DNA of 64,000 nt from Limnobacter alexandrii. GTDB lineage: Bacteria; Pseudomonadota; Gammaproteobacteria; Burkholderiales; Burkholderiaceae_B. The DNA lies in the NCBI RefSeq assembly GCF_005871185.1, contig NZ_SWKN01000006.1:708014-772013 (forward strand). Reading direction: 5' to 3'. Below are positions 44,247-53,542 of the stretch, one piece after another (positions within the stretch are counted from its first letter, which is position 1; each line of letters starts with the position of its first letter). A program made the position numbers and the translations under genes. The notes under the pieces were generated by a model. That model did no database searches. It was not told where the DNA came from and saw only the letters and a program-made list of their open reading frames with translations.

Positions 44247-47200
44247 CACCAAAGGCACGCCACTGCGTTTTGTAACCGGCTCGTCGCTGTTCGACGGACA
44301 CGACGCCGCGATCAACATGATTCGCCGCTTGTTGCAAAGCCAAGGTGCTGAAGTCATTCATTTGGGTCACAACCGTTCTGTTCAAGAACTGGTCGATGCT
44401 GCCATTCAGGAAGACGCCGACGGCTTGGCCGTGAGTTCTTATCAAGGCGGTCACAACGAATTCTTTAAGTACATGGTTGACGAGCTGAAGGCCAACAACG
44501 CTGGACACATTCAGGTGTTTGGTGGCGGTGGTGGCGTAATTTTGCCCTCCGAAATCGAAGCCCTTCAAACCTATGGCGTGAACCGGATTTACAGCCCGCA
44601 AGACGGCCAGAAAATGGGCCTTGAGGGCATGATTGGCGACATGATTGCCCGCGCTGCGCAAGTGCGCGACGCACGCAAGAAAGCTGACGTAGCGTGTACC
44701 CCCGATGGGATCAAGTCCTTGGCCAATAACTGGCCCTTGCTCACCCAACTGATTACCCGCCTGGAGCGCGACGAAGTGCCTGCCACCGACCTGCAAGCCA
44801 TTCGTGAACAGGCCAAGGCCAGCAAAACCCCAGTGCTGGGCATTACCGGCACGGGCGGTGCTGGTAAATCGAGCCTGACGGATGAACTGATTCGCCGCCT
44901 GCGCATGGACCATGGCGACGACCTCACCATTGGTGTGGTGTGCGTGGACCCTTCCCGCCGCAAAACCGGTGGTGCCTTGCTGGGCGACCGAATTCGAATG
45001 AATGCGATTGGCCCCTGGGCTGGCAACGGCCCCAGGGTGTTTATGCGTTCGCTGGCCACGCGCGATTCCGCGCAGGAAGTGCCTGCCACCTTGCCCGACA
45101 TCATCGCCTTGTGCCGCGTCACTGGTTTTGATGTGGTGCTGATTGAAACACCGGGCATTGGCCAGGGCGATGCTGCTATTGTGCCGCATGTGGATTTCAG
45201 CCTGTATGTGATGACGCCTGAGTACGGCGCCGCCAGCCAGCTCGAGAAAATCGACATGCTCGACTTCGCCGATTTTGTGGCAGTTAACAAGTTTGATCGC
45301 AAAGGCGCACTCGACGCCCTACGCGATGTGTGCAAACAAGTGCAGCGCAACCGAATGGCGTTTACCAGCATGCCCGACACCATGCCTGTGTATGGCACCT
45401 TGGCCAGCCGCTTTAACGACGATGGTGTCAGTGCCCTGTACAAGGCCTTGCGTGCAGCCTTGCCCATTGCCAAGCCTTCCAAAGGCCTGTTCAATGCGAT
45501 TGACACCAAGCACTCCACCACCATGAAGGCGGTGGTGCCTTCCGAGCGCGTGCGTTACCTCGCTGAAATTGCACAAGCCGTACGCAGCTACAAAGCGCAG
45601 GTTCAGAAAGACGTTGCAACTGTGTACGACCAGGAATGCATGCAGCGTGCACAGGCTTTGCTGCTTGAACACAAGCCCGACAAAACCAAGGCTGTTGAAG
45701 CGCTGGAGGATATTCTTGAGCTGACCAACACCCGCATCAGCATGGCCGCCCAAAAAGCCATGAAAGATTATTCCAAGTTGGCAGAAGGCTACCAAGGCGA
45801 CACGCTCACTTATGAAGTACGCGGCAAGGCGCTGCAAGCACCGCTCACCGTGACCTCGCTGAGCGGTTTGAAAATTAACCGTGTTAGCCTGCCCAAATTC
45901 ACCAGCCGTGCAGATTTGCTGAAATTCGTGATGCTGGAAAATTTGCCCGGTTACTTCCCCTTCACTGCCGGTGTATTCCCAGTGAAGCGTGAGGGCGAAG
46001 ACCCTACCCGCATGTTTGCCGGTGAAGGCGACCCTGCGCGCACCAACCGCCGCTTCAAAATGTTGAGCGGCGCAAGCGATGCCAAGCGATTGTCGACCGC
46101 GTTTGACTCGGTCACCTTGTATGGTTTTGACCCCGATTTACGCCCCGACATTTACGGCAAGGTAGGCACCAGCGGCGTAAGCGTGGCCACGCTCGACGAC
46201 ATGAAAGTGTTGTACAGCGGCTTCGATTTGTGCGCACCCAGCACCAGTGTGTCAATGACCATCAATGGCCCTGCGCCCAGTATTTTGGCGATGTTCCTGA
46301 ACACGGCGATTGATCAGCAAGTGGACAAGTTCACTGCTGAGAACAAGCGCGCGCCAAATGCGGATGAATATGCCAACATCAAGGCCGCTACACTGAAAGC
46401 TGTGCGCGGCACTGTACAGGCTGACATTCTGAAAGAAGACCAAGGCCAAAACACCTGCATCTTCTCGACCGAATTCAGTTTGCGTGTGATGGGCGACATT
46501 CAGCAATACTTCATCGATCATGAAGTGCGCAATTTCTACAGCGTGTCGATCAGTGGTTATCACATTGCTGAAGCTGGGGCCAACCCGATTTCACAACTGG
46601 CATTTACGCTGAGCAATGGCTTTACATTTGTGGAAGCGTATTTGGCGCGCGGCATGAAGATCGACGACTTTGCGCCAAACCTAAGCTTCTTCTTCAGCAA
46701 TGGCATGGACCCGGAGTACACCGTGTTGGGTCGTGTGGCCCGCCGCATTTGGGCCATTGCCATGCGCGACCGTTACAACGCTGCCGACCGCAGCCAGAAA
46801 TTGAAATATCACATTCAAACCAGCGGCCGCAGTTTGCACGCCCAGGAAATTGCATTCAACGACATCCGCACCACCTTGCAGGCCTTGATTGCGGTGTACG
46901 ACAACTGCAATAGCTTGCATACCAATGCTTATGATGAAGCGGTGACCACACCCACTGAAGAAAGCGTGCGCCGCGCCATGGCCATTCAGTTGATCATCAA
47001 CAAGGAATGGGGTTTGGCGAAAAATGAAAACTCAAGCCAGGGTGCGTTCATTATTGAAGAGCTGACGGAATTGGTTGAAGAAGCCGTGTTGGCTGAACTG
47101 GACCGAATCAGTGAACGCGGTGGTGTGTTGGGTGCCATGGAAACCGGCTACCAGCGCAGCAAGATTCAGGAAGAGTCGATGCATTATGAAATTCAGAAGC

Positions 47201-47508
47201 ACGACGGAACCCTGCCGATTGTGGGTGTGAACACCTTCACCAACCCCAATGACAATGCCGATTCCTTGAACTCGCTTGAACTTGCGCGTGCCACGGAAGA
47301 AGAAAAGCAAAGTCAGCTTAAACGCCTTGCAGAGTTTCAGGAGCGGCATGCAGCGGAAAGTGGCGCCATGCTGGAACGCTTGAAGCAAACTGCGATGGAT
47401 GGTGGCAATGTATTCGAGGTGCTGGTGGATGCGGTGCGCGTTTGCTCGCTGGGGCAAATTACGCAGGCGCTGTTTGAAGTGGGTGGGAAGTATCGCAGGT
47501 CGATGTGA
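44206..47508 (+). CDS. icmF: Fused isobutyryl-CoA mutase (IcmF): B12 domain, MeaB-like GTPase and mutase
   Basis: An 1100-residue three-part protein. Residues 1-150 are a B12-binding domain (FDGHDAAINMI, lower-ligand His32; GGGGGVI). Residues 200-400 are a G-protein chaperone with P-loop GITGTGGAGKSS (212-223), PGIGQGDA and NKFDRKGALDA. Residues 570-1100 form the radical mutase barrel with PFTAGVFP, GQNTCIF, ISGYHIAEAGANP and QTSGRSLHAQEIAFND. The Phe in PFTAGVFP and Gln in GQNTCIF match the isobutyryl/pivalyl-type pocket instead of the Tyr/Arg of methylmalonyl-CoA mutase (from memory). CAGGAGA precedes the ATG at 44206. It rearranges isobutyryl-CoA to butyryl-CoA. Confidence 0.94.
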   Translation: MKSSTGEVGKPLTDTKGTPLRFVTGSSLFDGHDAAINMIRRLLQSQGAEVIHLGHNRSVQELVDAAIQEDADGLAVSSYQGGHNEFFKYMVDELKANNAGHIQVFGGGGGVILPSEIEALQTYGVNRIYSPQDGQKMGLEGMIGDMIARAAQVRDARKKADVACTPDGIKSLANNWPLLTQLITRLERDEVPATDLQAIREQAKASKTPVLGITGTGGAGKSSLTDELIRRLRMDHGDDLTIGVVCVDPSRRKTGGALLGDRIRMNAIGPWAGNGPRVFMRSLATRDSAQEVPATLPDIIALCRVTGFDVVLIETPGIGQGDAAIVPHVDFSLYVMTPEYGAASQLEKIDMLDFADFVAVNKFDRKGALDALRDVCKQVQRNRMAFTSMPDTMPVYGTLASRFNDDGVSALYKALRAALPIAKPSKGLFNAIDTKHSTTMKAVVPSERVRYLAEIAQAVRSYKAQVQKDVATVYDQECMQRAQALLLEHKPDKTKAVEALEDILELTNTRISMAAQKAMKDYSKLAEGYQGDTLTYEVRGKALQAPLTVTSLSGLKINRVSLPKFTSRADLLKFVMLENLPGYFPFTAGVFPVKREGEDPTRMFAGEGDPARTNRRFKMLSGASDAKRLSTAFDSVTLYGFDPDLRPDIYGKVGTSGVSVATLDDMKVLYSGFDLCAPSTSVSMTINGPAPSILAMFLNTAIDQQVDKFTAENKRAPNADEYANIKAATLKAVRGTVQADILKEDQGQNTCIFSTEFSLRVMGDIQQYFIDHEVRNFYSVSISGYHIAEAGANPISQLAFTLSNGFTFVEAYLARGMKIDDFAPNLSFFFSNGMDPEYTVLGRVARRIWAIAMRDRYNAADRSQKLKYHIQTSGRSLHAQEIAFNDIRTTLQALIAVYDNCNSLHTNAYDEAVTTPTEESVRRAMAIQLIINKEWGLAKNENSSQGAFIIEELTELVEEAVLAELDRISERGGVLGAMETGYQRSKIQEESMHYEIQKHDGTLPIVGVNTFTNPNDNADSLNSLELARATEEEKQSQLKRLAEFQERHAAESGAMLERLKQTAMDGGNVFEVLVDAVRVCSLGQITQALFEVGGKYRRSM

Positions 47509-47695
47509 GGCGTGACTTTTTCGCTGAATGTGAAGGGGCACTGTTGCGGTTTCTTGCCAACTCGGTGTGGGTTACTTGTGCCACACTGAAAACCGCTTGA
47601 TCCCTTTTTGAAGCAAGGCATTCAATTCACCCAAGCCCTCCAAAAAAGATGGTCGGGTCTTGGGTGCCGCCTGAAGGCGAGCATTGAAGCCTTGG

Positions 47696-47720
47696 TTCAA
47701 ACGGGGCGGTTTTCTTGAAG
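47696..47720 (+). repeat. Inverted repeat arm 1 (TTCAAACGGG ... TTTTCTTGAAG)
   Basis: A 25-nt arm that is the reverse complement of 47849-47873 except at two adjacent positions in the middle (GC versus CA). The arms are 128 nt apart. They could fold into a long hairpin in RNA or mark a degenerate mobile element. Confidence 0.75.
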
Positions 47721-47848
47721 TGCGTCCCAAGCAATCCCACTGCCGAGTTGGCTTAAACCTACTGTGCGCGACCACTTGCAAGTTCAGCTCAGCGTCACCG
47801 TCGGCTGGGTCTGTAGCCCAATCGGCGGCGGTGTTTCGATCGCCTCGC

Positions 47849-47873
47849 CTTCAAGAAAACCTGCCCGTTTGAA
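47849..47873 (-). repeat. Inverted repeat arm 2
   Basis: The second arm, reading CTTCAAGAAAACC...CCGTTTGAA on the plus strand. See arm 1 at 47696-47720. Sequence outside the arms is not inverted, so the boundaries are sharp. Confidence 0.75.
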
Positions 47874-48120
47874 TTCACCCGCCACGGTCGGCCAAAGGCC
47901 GGCACCGAGACTCGGCCCGCTTTTTTGCCGAGCGAGGTGAGTCAGGGTGAATCTCAAAAAGGGAAAACCAGGTTTTCAGGCGAGAGATTGAAACCCAAGC
48001 CGATCGGGCAATTAACGAACAGTCGAGAAAGCGGAACCCAAGCCGGTCGAGCCAAAAAACCAGCGGTCGTACTTTGCGGTAAACTGAACCCCTCGCAGTA
48101 AGTACTCACCAAGCAGCACC

Positions 48121-48780
48121 ATGAAACTCAACGCCGATCTTACCCAACGCGCAGTCGTCAACAGCAACGAAGTAGAGTGGGTTCAGTCCCCAGCCCCTGG
48201 CGTGTGGCGCAAACCATTGGAACGGGATGGCGATGAAGTGGCCCGTTTAACCTCGATTGTTCGATACGACGCAGGGTGCTCGTTTCCCGAACATGAGCAT
48301 GGCGGCGGTGAGGAATTCTTCGTGCTGGAAGGCACGTTTGAAGATGAGTTTGGCGCTTATCCGGCAGGTACTTTTGTAAAAAATCCCGTGGGTACGAAGC
48401 ATTCGCCCAAATCCACGGAAGGCTGCACAATTCTTGTGAAGCTTCGCCACATGCGGCCTGAAGATCAAACACCGGTCGTCGTCAACACGAACCACGCAGA
48501 ATGGCGGCAAGGTCTTGTGCCTGGCTTAAAGGTGATGCCGTTGGACAGCTTCGAGACTCGCCACACTGCCTTGGTGAAATGGGCGCCCGGCACCTATTTC
48601 AACATGCACCGCCACATGGGTGGAGAAGAAATTTTCGTGCTTGAAGGTGTGTTCTCGGATGAACACGGCGACTACCCCGCGGGTACCTGGATACGTAGCC
48701 CGCACGCTAGTGCGCACACTCCTTTTAGCAAGCCGGGTTGTACCATTCTTGTCCGCACGGGTCATTTGATTGACACTTAA
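48121..48780 (+). CDS. Double-cupin, ChrR-like protein
   Basis: A 219-residue protein made of two cupin units (about 30-110 and 130-215) with metal-binding motifs PEHEHGGGEEFFVLEG and NMHRHMGGEEIFVLEG, each followed by YPAGTxxxxP. These are close to the C-terminal cupin of the anti-sigma factor ChrR, but the sigma-binding zinc domain of ChrR is missing. It likely binds one metal per cupin and could sense or detoxify reactive oxygen. No sigma factor is adjacent. Confidence 0.85.
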   Translation: MKLNADLTQRAVVNSNEVEWVQSPAPGVWRKPLERDGDEVARLTSIVRYDAGCSFPEHEHGGGEEFFVLEGTFEDEFGAYPAGTFVKNPVGTKHSPKSTEGCTILVKLRHMRPEDQTPVVVNTNHAEWRQGLVPGLKVMPLDSFETRHTALVKWAPGTYFNMHRHMGGEEIFVLEGVFSDEHGDYPAGTWIRSPHASAHTPFSKPGCTILVRTGHLIDT

Positions 48781-48914
48781 CAAAAGCCCGTTCCATTCCA
48801 TTCCAGCGGTGCTGCATTGATTGTGTCATTTTGGTGACTTGTCGCTTAGGGTGAATCCACAAATCCCTTTCCGCATGTATTCGGTATTAAAGCTATCTAC
48901 TCCGGGTGCACTTC

Positions 48915-51347
48915 ATGCGTTATTCCAGTTTTGCCTACACCATTCTTTTCACTGCTTTGCTGACTGCTTGTAATGGCAACGGTGGCGAAGCCAGCGGGGG
49001 TGGAGGCCGAGTGGAAGGTCAAGAAAATTCTCCAGCTTTGAGCGCCGGGCAAGACCAGCAAGCCGCCGAGCGCAGCACCATCGAACTGCGCGCCGCTGTG
49101 CAAAATACGGATCAGAATGCCGTGGTGGCCTACGCCTGGTTTCCAGCCAGTGAAGAAACAGTATTCTTTGGTGATACTGGTCGGTCTGATGAATCTGTTT
49201 TGAATTTGGAACTGCCGCAGGTTGTAGCAGATACGCCTGTTGAATTCGTAGTACAGGCTCTGTTGTCCAACAACACCGTGCTTGAAGATCGGATTCAAGT
49301 CACCATTCAAAATACTTTTGACAATGCCCTACCTGTTGTAAACACAACAGTGGCCCCGATTGGGCCTGATAACCGCTTGGCAGCAAGTGCCTGCGAGTCC
49401 ACTGATTCCGACGGAACCATTCAAACTTACCGTTGGCTCAACGAAACGCTGAACATTGAATACGACGAGACAAGCTGCAATTTGAATGTACAGCTTCCCA
49501 GTTCGCCTGAATCACAAACTTACACCTTGCGGGCTGTTGCAATCGACAATCAAGACGGTTTGGGTTTCAAGTTATTCGATGTGACCACCCCCAATCGCCC
49601 AGCCAACACTGCACCAGTCATACAAGATGCAAGCGCATTGCCCGAACCTGTGCGCCCAGGTGAAACTTTGAGCTTGCAAGTGAACGCCAGTGATGCCGAT
49701 GGCGACGCCTTGTTTTATCGCTGGACGCAAACAGCAGGTGCCATGCTGACAGTCAGCAATGCCGACAAAGCCAGGGCCCAGGTACAAATACCACCTGACC
49801 TGGCGAATCAAACCCTCACCTTCCGAGTCGAGGTGTCGGATAGAGCCAACTTCCAAACTTCGGTGAGCCAACGCAGCGTCGATGCCAGCGTGCGCAGCAA
49901 CACCAGCAGCAATGCCGGGCTTCTGGAATGTTTACAGGATCCAACACGGGCCGGTTGCCCTTTGGCAGGCTTGCTGTCCGCCCCGCCAATCGGTGCCCAG
50001 CAGCCGAACAGTGCGCAGTTCTCGGCTGGCCAATGCACACCGTTTTATGGTGGTGGTTTGAATGGGCAAGGCTACTCCCACCTGTTGGGCGCTATGCACG
50101 AGCACACCGCTTATTCAGACGGGCAGGCCAATACCGATCCGCTTCAGGTGTACCAGCAAACGCGCGAGCGCGGTATGGATTTCGTCATGTCGTCTGATCA
50201 TTCGGACAACCTGGCCATTCCGCTGGCTTTGCCTGACCCCGACAATTGCACCGACAACCCTTTGTCTTGCCTGATCTCCGATCCCGACAACCTGCCCAAC
50301 AGCTTGACCAAGTGGCGCAGTACCTTGAATCAAGCCAATCAGGTCACTGGTGAATCGCCTGGTCTGTTCACCGCCATGCGCGGGTTTGAGTGGACATCCG
50401 ACCGCTTCGGGCATGCCAATGTGTACTTAAGCAAAAACAACATCAATGCCAAACTGGGCCCGGGTTATGTGGTGTCCATGGATTTGTTCTGGCAGTGGTT
50501 CGTGTTGTCTCCACAATTGGGTGGCGGTGGCGATGGCCTCATGGTGTTTAACCACCCCGGCCGCGAGGACGCCATTCACAGTGTGCTGCTTCAGATTGGT
50601 GAAGGTGTGGGCCAAGCCACCCGCATGGCCGGTGCCTTGAATGCCCTGAACGTATTTCAACAAGGCGACCCAGCCTATGCGTTTAACGACTTCAAATACG
50701 TGGCACCTGCAGACTACCGTGTGGTGGGCATTGAGGTGTTTGGCAAAGGCGATGAATACGACACCGATGGCAAGTTCGGTTCTTGGTACGGCCATGCTCT
50801 CGACAAAGGGTGGTACCTGGGCCCAGCGGGTTCCGAGGATCATCACGAAACCAATTGGGGCGGTGCCAATTTGCCAAAAACCGTGGCCATTGCTCGTGCA
50901 AATAATCAGGCCGACATTCGGGAAGCATTTCTGGCGCGCCGTTTTTACACCGTGGCACAAAATGAAAATGCCTTGCGCATGAACTTTGAAGCTGTTCATG
51001 CTTCAACGCAAGGTCAGCAGCGCCTGCCGATGGGTTCACGCATTGGCACTCAGGCCAACTCGGTTCAATTCGAGGTCAGTGTCAGCAGCACAATGCCCAT
51101 GGATGCCTTGCAGGACATGTCGTTTGAACTGTTCAGTTCGCAATCAGGCCCAAGCAGCAACGAGGAGCAACGTTACCTGCCCCTGCAAACTCAAGCCGGT
51201 AAAAACGGACGTTTCACCGTAACCCCAGCCGATGGGAAGAACTGGTACTTCGTGCGCGTCAAGCGTGGTGATCGAATTGTGGCCGTGAGCGCGCCAATTT
51301 GGGTGTTCAAAGGCAGCGACCCCTTGCCGGAGTGCGCGCCACTTTGA
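48915..51347 (+). CDS. Large lipoprotein with Ig/PKD-like repeats and a PHP-type metal-dependent hydrolase domain
   Basis: An 810-residue exported protein. The ATG at 48915 starts MRYSSFAYTILFTALLTAC with the lipobox Cys at about 19. Residues 40-330 contain PKD/cadherin-like strands (NDxDGDALFYRWTQTAG, ASDADGD). From about residue 385 a PHP domain begins with LLGAMHEHTAYSDGQANT and DFVMSSDHSDNL, with later histidines in VFNHPGRED and AGSEDHHETNWGG. These are the family's metal-binding positions. It probably acts on a phosphoester outside the cell. Substrate unknown. Confidence 0.85.
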   Translation: MRYSSFAYTILFTALLTACNGNGGEASGGGGRVEGQENSPALSAGQDQQAAERSTIELRAAVQNTDQNAVVAYAWFPASEETVFFGDTGRSDESVLNLELPQVVADTPVEFVVQALLSNNTVLEDRIQVTIQNTFDNALPVVNTTVAPIGPDNRLAASACESTDSDGTIQTYRWLNETLNIEYDETSCNLNVQLPSSPESQTYTLRAVAIDNQDGLGFKLFDVTTPNRPANTAPVIQDASALPEPVRPGETLSLQVNASDADGDALFYRWTQTAGAMLTVSNADKARAQVQIPPDLANQTLTFRVEVSDRANFQTSVSQRSVDASVRSNTSSNAGLLECLQDPTRAGCPLAGLLSAPPIGAQQPNSAQFSAGQCTPFYGGGLNGQGYSHLLGAMHEHTAYSDGQANTDPLQVYQQTRERGMDFVMSSDHSDNLAIPLALPDPDNCTDNPLSCLISDPDNLPNSLTKWRSTLNQANQVTGESPGLFTAMRGFEWTSDRFGHANVYLSKNNINAKLGPGYVVSMDLFWQWFVLSPQLGGGGDGLMVFNHPGREDAIHSVLLQIGEGVGQATRMAGALNALNVFQQGDPAYAFNDFKYVAPADYRVVGIEVFGKGDEYDTDGKFGSWYGHALDKGWYLGPAGSEDHHETNWGGANLPKTVAIARANNQADIREAFLARRFYTVAQNENALRMNFEAVHASTQGQQRLPMGSRIGTQANSVQFEVSVSSTMPMDALQDMSFELFSSQSGPSSNEEQRYLPLQTQAGKNGRFTVTPADGKNWYFVRVKRGDRIVAVSAPIWVFKGSDPLPECAPL

Positions 51348-51430
51348 TTCTATTTCCCTGATACTGAAAACAAGAGGTAACAATACCCGACTACTCTCGA
51401 ATGCTTGAGCAGCAAAAAGTAGAGGTAGTC

Positions 51431-53467
51431 GTGTACAAAGCAACATTAAAAAGTCTGGTGTATTTGGGTGCAGTCGGCACACTGGCCGCCTGTCTGGGCG
51501 GTGGTAACGGCAGTGTTGCCGTCAATCCATCCGAAGTTCTTCCAGCAACAGCATTTGAACTTCAAGTGCTTCACATCGCCGACATGGACAGTGGCGGCAA
51601 CCTGGTTGAAAACTCCCAGAATATTTCCGCAATACTCGCCAAGTTCCGTGCAGAGAAACCAGACAACACCGTGTTTCTAAGTTCCGGTGACAACTACATT
51701 CCCGGTTCTTTTTTCAATGCATCTGCCGACCCCTCTTTAACGGAAGAGCTTGGTGTGCCCAGCGCGGGCCGTGGTGATATTGAAATTCTGAATCAACTGG
51801 GTCTTGATGCCTCTGCATTTGGCAACCATGACTTCGATCAGGGTACCGCCAAGGTACTGAACTTGATTGCTCCGCAAACCGTGGGCGCAGATACCTGGCG
51901 CGGTGCGCAGTTCCCCTACCTGTCCGCGAACATCGATTTCTCGGGCGATGCCAATTTGGCAAGCCTGGCTGACCCCGCCAACGATGGCCAGGAGGCAAGT
52001 AGCCTTGCAGGCAAAATTGCAAAGTTCGCTGTCATTACAGTGGACGGCGAAGAAATCGGCGTGGTGTCTGCGGCCACCCCAACCCTACCAACCATCACCA
52101 CGCTGAATGGCGCCACAGTGAGCCCGGCGTTGGATGGTAACGGCAGCTTTTCAATTGACGACCTGGCTGCTGAAATTCAGCCCTCGGTGAATGAATTGTT
52201 GAACCGTGGCATCGATAAAATCATTTTGCTCGGTCACATGCAGCAGATCTCGGTCGAGGAGCAGTTGGCCTCGCGTTTGACCGGTGTTGATTTGATCATC
52301 GCAGGCGGTTCAAACACCCGTCTGTTTGATTCAAACGATTTGATCCGCGCAGGTGACACAAGCCAAGGCGAGTACCCCAAGCAATTTACCTCAGCCAGTG
52401 GCGAACCCGTATTGCTGGTGAATGTGGATGCAGATTACAAATACTTGGGCCGCATTGTGTTGCCATTCGATGAAGATGGTGAAGTAATTGTAGGCAAGCT
52501 AGACCCTGCCGTGAATGGTGCTTACTCGACCGATGCAGCCGGCCTGGCCGCTCTTGATCTGGATGCAGCAGATCGGCAGGCAGAAGTTTCCGCGATTGCT
52601 CAAGACATTCTTGCAGTCAACCAGGCACTCGAAGGTGTAATTCTCGGCTCTACCAGCGTGTACCTCGAGGGCGATCGCGCCTTTGTGCGCAAGCAGGAAA
52701 GTAACCTGGGTAACCTGACAGCCGATGCCAACCTGGCCGCTGGCCAAGCCACGGACGAACTCACAGCAGTTTCGTTGAAAAACGGTGGTGGTATTCGTGG
52801 TTCCATCGGAACCATACTGGTGCCACCCGGTGGTACAGGTGCGGCGCAAAAGCTGCCACCACAAGCCGATGAGTCCGTGGGTAAGCAAGAAGGCGATATT
52901 TCTCGTGGCGACATTGAGCGTGCACTTTCATTCAACAATGCCCTGAGTTTGCTTGACGTGACTGCCCAGCAACTGAAAGATTTGTTGGAGCACGGTGTAT
53001 CCAGCTACGATTTGGCGGCAGCACAAGGTGTAGGGGCGTTCCCTCAAATTGGCGGCATGCGTTTCAGCTTCGACCCCACGGCAGCAGCCGGTTCGCGGGT
53101 GCGTACCATTGTGGTTAACGACCCCGATGGCTTGGGTCCGCTGACTGGTCCGCAAACCGTGTTCTCGGGCGGTCAGTTCCGTGTGCCGGTGAATCAGGTT
53201 TATCGCATGGCCACGCTCAGCTTCCTGGCCGATGGCGGCGATGGTTATCCCTTCCCCACCATGAACATTAATCGAGTCGAATTGGACACCACAGGCGATG
53301 CAGGTTTCCTGGTTGAAGGCCGCGAACAACAGGCTTTGGCAGATTTCCTGGAAGCCACCACCACGCGCGACATGCCATTTTCACAGGCCGATTCGGGTGC
53401 TGATTTCTCAGTGGACGAACGAATCGTGATTCTGACCAACGGCCGTACAGACCCACTGCCGCAGTAA
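51431..53467 (+). CDS. 5'-nucleotidase-like metallophosphoesterase lipoprotein (UshA family)
   Basis: A 678-residue exported protein. GTG at 51431 is preceded by AGAGGTAG; the lipobox is LAACLG. The N-terminal metallophosphatase domain has VLHIADMDSGG (usual D-x-H changed to D-x-D), SSGDNYIPGS, FGNHDFDQG and LLGHMQQI. The C-terminal substrate domain has the LKNGGGIRGSIG signature and FNNALSLLDVTAQQLKDLLEHG. It likely releases phosphate from nucleotides or similar esters on the cell surface. A terminator follows. Confidence 0.9.
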   Translation: MYKATLKSLVYLGAVGTLAACLGGGNGSVAVNPSEVLPATAFELQVLHIADMDSGGNLVENSQNISAILAKFRAEKPDNTVFLSSGDNYIPGSFFNASADPSLTEELGVPSAGRGDIEILNQLGLDASAFGNHDFDQGTAKVLNLIAPQTVGADTWRGAQFPYLSANIDFSGDANLASLADPANDGQEASSLAGKIAKFAVITVDGEEIGVVSAATPTLPTITTLNGATVSPALDGNGSFSIDDLAAEIQPSVNELLNRGIDKIILLGHMQQISVEEQLASRLTGVDLIIAGGSNTRLFDSNDLIRAGDTSQGEYPKQFTSASGEPVLLVNVDADYKYLGRIVLPFDEDGEVIVGKLDPAVNGAYSTDAAGLAALDLDAADRQAEVSAIAQDILAVNQALEGVILGSTSVYLEGDRAFVRKQESNLGNLTADANLAAGQATDELTAVSLKNGGGIRGSIGTILVPPGGTGAAQKLPPQADESVGKQEGDISRGDIERALSFNNALSLLDVTAQQLKDLLEHGVSSYDLAAAQGVGAFPQIGGMRFSFDPTAAAGSRVRTIVVNDPDGLGPLTGPQTVFSGGQFRVPVNQVYRMATLSFLADGGDGYPFPTMNINRVELDTTGDAGFLVEGREQQALADFLEATTTRDMPFSQADSGADFSVDERIVILTNGRTDPLPQ

Positions 53468-53485
53468 AGACCAAGAGTGGTCAAC

Positions 53486-53523
53486 AAAAAGCCGGGCCAG
53501 GTTAACTGGGCCCGGCTTTTTTT
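53486..53523 (+). terminator. Rho-independent terminator after the nucleotidase gene
   Basis: AAAAAGCCGGGCC pairs perfectly with GGCCCGGCTTTTT across a 10-nt loop and is followed by a T run. The A run on the other side suits the convergent GNAT gene too. Confidence 0.94.
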
Positions 53524-53542
53524 CATGAATGGTTTGCAGGAA

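Larger units (their letters stand above)
47509..48120. other. 612-bp stretch without a confident gene; possible decayed minus-strand gene and 25-bp inverted repeat
   Basis: No plus-strand frame is convincing. On the minus strand one open frame without an ATG runs from a stop near 47969 to about 47785 and reads RQKSGPSLGAGLWPTV, then PPPIGLQTQPTVTLS. Another minus frame, 47572-47781, ends ALLQKGIKRFSVWHK. Their composition looks like fragments of real protein in two frames, as in a frameshifted remnant, but I recognise neither. An inverted repeat (two entries below) and repeated AACCCAAGCCG units (near 47991 and 48037) also lie here. No clear terminator for icmF was found. Confidence 0.45.

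Noticed and set aside
44161-45189. 342-codon minus-strand frame opposite icmF
   Set aside because: Antisense to the B12 and GTPase domains of icmF; no support.
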